Program-made: the position numbers and the translations under genes
Assembly: GCA_002303765.1 (NCBI GenBank)
Contig: DBCB01000307.1
Location: 794-8,696 of the forward strand
DNA: 7,903 nt
DNA from: Planctomycetaceae bacterium UBA969
GTDB taxonomy: Bacteria > Planctomycetota > Planctomycetia > Gemmatales > Gemmataceae
Direction of reading: 5' to 3'
In this document: piece after piece, positions 6,701-7,903 of the stretch
Position numbering within the stretch: the stretch's first letter is position 1
Layout of the letters: every line of letters begins with the position of its first letter
Notes under the pieces: model-generated
Seen by the model: only the letters and a program-made list of their open reading frames with translations
Told to the model about the DNA's origin: nothing
Database searches by the model: none

Positions 6701-7477
6701 ATGAAAATCAACACCGTTAAACAAAAAATCACCTCAGGTGGAACCTCCATTGGGACTTTTATTTTTGAATTCAACACTACGGGGATAGCAAGGCTTGCAT
6801 CCCAAGCTGGAGCAGAATTTGCAATTTTCGACATGGAACATACTGGCTGGAATGCAGAAACCATCCGAATGCTGGTTGCAACATCAAGATCCACTGCTCT
6901 AGTGCCATTGGTTCGAATCCCCGCAACAGAATATCATTTCATCGCAAGCGTGCTGGATATGGGTGCAATGGGAATCATGATTCCGATGTGCGATACCGCA
7001 GAGCAGGCGCGAAAATTTGTGTACTCTGCTAAGTATCCTCCTGTGGGCCGTAGGGGCGCAGCCTTTACCATTGCCCATGATGATTACATCAGTGGAAACA
7101 TTGTTGAAAAAATGAGTTCCGCCAACAGCGAAACTTTGCTGATTGCCCAAATCGAAACAATGGCTGGCCTTGAAAACGTTGATGCTATTGCAGGTGTAGA
7201 AGGCATCGATGTTCTCTGGATAGGGCAGACTGATTTATCAACCAGCTTGGGAATTCCTGGCCAATTTGATCACCCCTTGTTTCAAGATGCGGTAAAAAAA
7301 GTGGTCGATGCCTGCAAGCGACACAAAAAAACTCCCGGGTTCATGCCCTTGAGCATTCCCGAAGGCAAGAAGTTTATCGACCACGGCTTCCGCATGCTTG
7401 CCTATGGTGGAGATTTATGGATTTATCTTGCTGCTCTTCGTGATGGAATCAATACTCTCCGCGAGCATCAAGGCTAG
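6701..7477 (+). CDS. HpcH/HpaI family aldolase (2-keto-3-deoxy acid aldolase type)
   Basis: A 258-residue cytoplasmic class II, metal-dependent aldolase of the HpcH/HpaI superfamily, usual length about 250-270. The family splits 2-keto-3-deoxy or 4-hydroxy-2-oxo acids into pyruvate plus an aldehyde. The exact substrate cannot be read from the sequence. Landmarks on a TIM-barrel pattern are FDMEH (D44, E46, H47), matching the catalytic His region of HpaI; VRIP (R72), the pyruvate-binding Arg; MIPMCDTAEQA and KYPPVGRRG, typical of the family; QIETMAGLENVD with metal ligand E152; and WIGQTDLSTSLG with metal ligand D178. The C-terminus is complete. The OFA-type transporter starts 35 bp downstream with no terminator between, so the two may share a transcript and a substrate pathway. 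Confidence 0.9.
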   Translation: MKINTVKQKITSGGTSIGTFIFEFNTTGIARLASQAGAEFAIFDMEHTGWNAETIRMLVATSRSTALVPLVRIPATEYHFIASVLDMGAMGIMIPMCDTAEQARKFVYSAKYPPVGRRGAAFTIAHDDYISGNIVEKMSSANSETLLIAQIETMAGLENVDAIAGVEGIDVLWIGQTDLSTSLGIPGQFDHPLFQDAVKKVVDACKRHKKTPGFMPLSIPEGKKFIDHGFRMLAYGGDLWIYLAALRDGINTLREHQG

Positions 7478-7512
7478 TTAATCCTCTGCTCTTCAGCTAA
7501 AGATCACAACGT

Positions 7513-7903
7513 ATGTCATTCATACAAACCTATTTTAATGGCTTACTTTCCAGAGAAAGTACAGTGGCACAACCAGGGTTCAATCGCTGGTTTGTACCGC
7601 CTGCTGCACTTTGTATCCACTTGTGCATCGGCATGGCTTATGGGTTCTCAGTATTCTGGCTGCCTTTAACAAAAGCAGTTGGCATTACAACACCCGTCCC
7701 CTACCCTGCTGGCATGACCTTCATTGAAAAATTGTTCTCAACTCAATATGATTGGGACAAGCCCATGCTGGGTTGGATGTACACGCTCTTTTTTGTTTTC
7801 CTAGGTTCTAGCGCAGCATTATTCGGACGATGGTTGGAACATGCAGGCCCTCGCAAGGCTGGATTCATTTCTGCCCTTTGCTGGTGTGGAGGATTGGTTA
7901 TTG
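7513..7903 (+). CDS. OFA-type major facilitator transporter, N-terminal part only
   Basis: The frame is open from ATG 7513 to the window edge (130 codons plus one base), so the gene is truncated by the window, not broken. The start reads MSFIQTYFNG. NRWFVPPAALCIHL runs into a first transmembrane helix ending ...YGFSVFWLPLTKAVG. A roughly 30-residue extracytoplasmic loop (TPVPYPAGMTF ... QYDWDKP) follows. The second helix, starting at LGWMYTLFFVFLG, runs into GRWLEHAGPRKAG, the major-facilitator loop 2-3 motif. The opening NRW(F/L)VPPAA and the DW-containing loop are typical of the oxalate:formate antiporter (OFA) family of carboxylate carriers. The substrate is unknown. No strong ribosome binding site is visible (only AAAGA at 7499-7503), and translation may depend on the aldolase upstream. 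It was recognised by translation; its end is outside the window. Confidence 0.85.
   Translation, partial: MSFIQTYFNGLLSRESTVAQPGFNRWFVPPAALCIHLCIGMAYGFSVFWLPLTKAVGITTPVPYPAGMTFIEKLFSTQYDWDKPMLGWMYTLFFVFLGSSAALFGRWLEHAGPRKAGFISALCWCGGLVI

Overview
The window looks like a piece of a planctomycete (or close PVC-group) chromosome. The strongest evidence is the adjacent pair at 213-4935. The first gene is a large secreted protein with PSCyt1 (Planctomycete cytochrome C), DUF1549 and DUF1553 domains. The second is a Tat-exported DUF1501 protein. This pairing is highly multiplied in Planctomycetes and some Verrucomicrobia. By eye the DNA is moderately AT-rich, and clear Shine-Dalgarno sites are present in front of only some genes. 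All recognised genes are on the + strand.

Layout. Positions 1-33 are the 3' end of a tRNA, most likely tRNA-Pro, cut by the window edge. Positions 34-212 hold no gene but contain a possible promoter whose predicted start falls in a perfect 16-bp palindrome. Positions 213-3437 encode the PSCyt1-DUF1549-LamG-DUF1553 protein, and 3496-4935 encode its DUF1501 partner. Positions 4936-5070 form a short leader with a strong AGGAGG site, an A8 tract and two 8-codon mini-ORFs joined by TAATG junctions. These lead into a six-transmembrane class III adenylate cyclase at 5071-6477. Positions 6478-6700 are non-coding on the + strand; the minus strand carries a broken, protein-like reading frame that may be gene debris. 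Positions 6701-7477 encode a HpcH/HpaI-family aldolase. A major facilitator of the OFA (oxalate/formate antiporter) type starts at 7513 and runs off the right edge.

How the genes may work together. The first two genes almost certainly form one transcription unit for envelope-located proteins: a Sec-exported di-haem-motif protein with a carbohydrate-binding-type module, and a Tat-exported alkaline-phosphatase-like protein. Their biochemical function is not established. The cyclase appears to be an independent signalling gene with its own leader. The aldolase and transporter are 35 bp apart, and may form a small uptake and catabolism unit for a 2-keto-3-deoxy acid or similar carboxylate. No mobile element, CRISPR array or convincing intrinsic terminator was seen.
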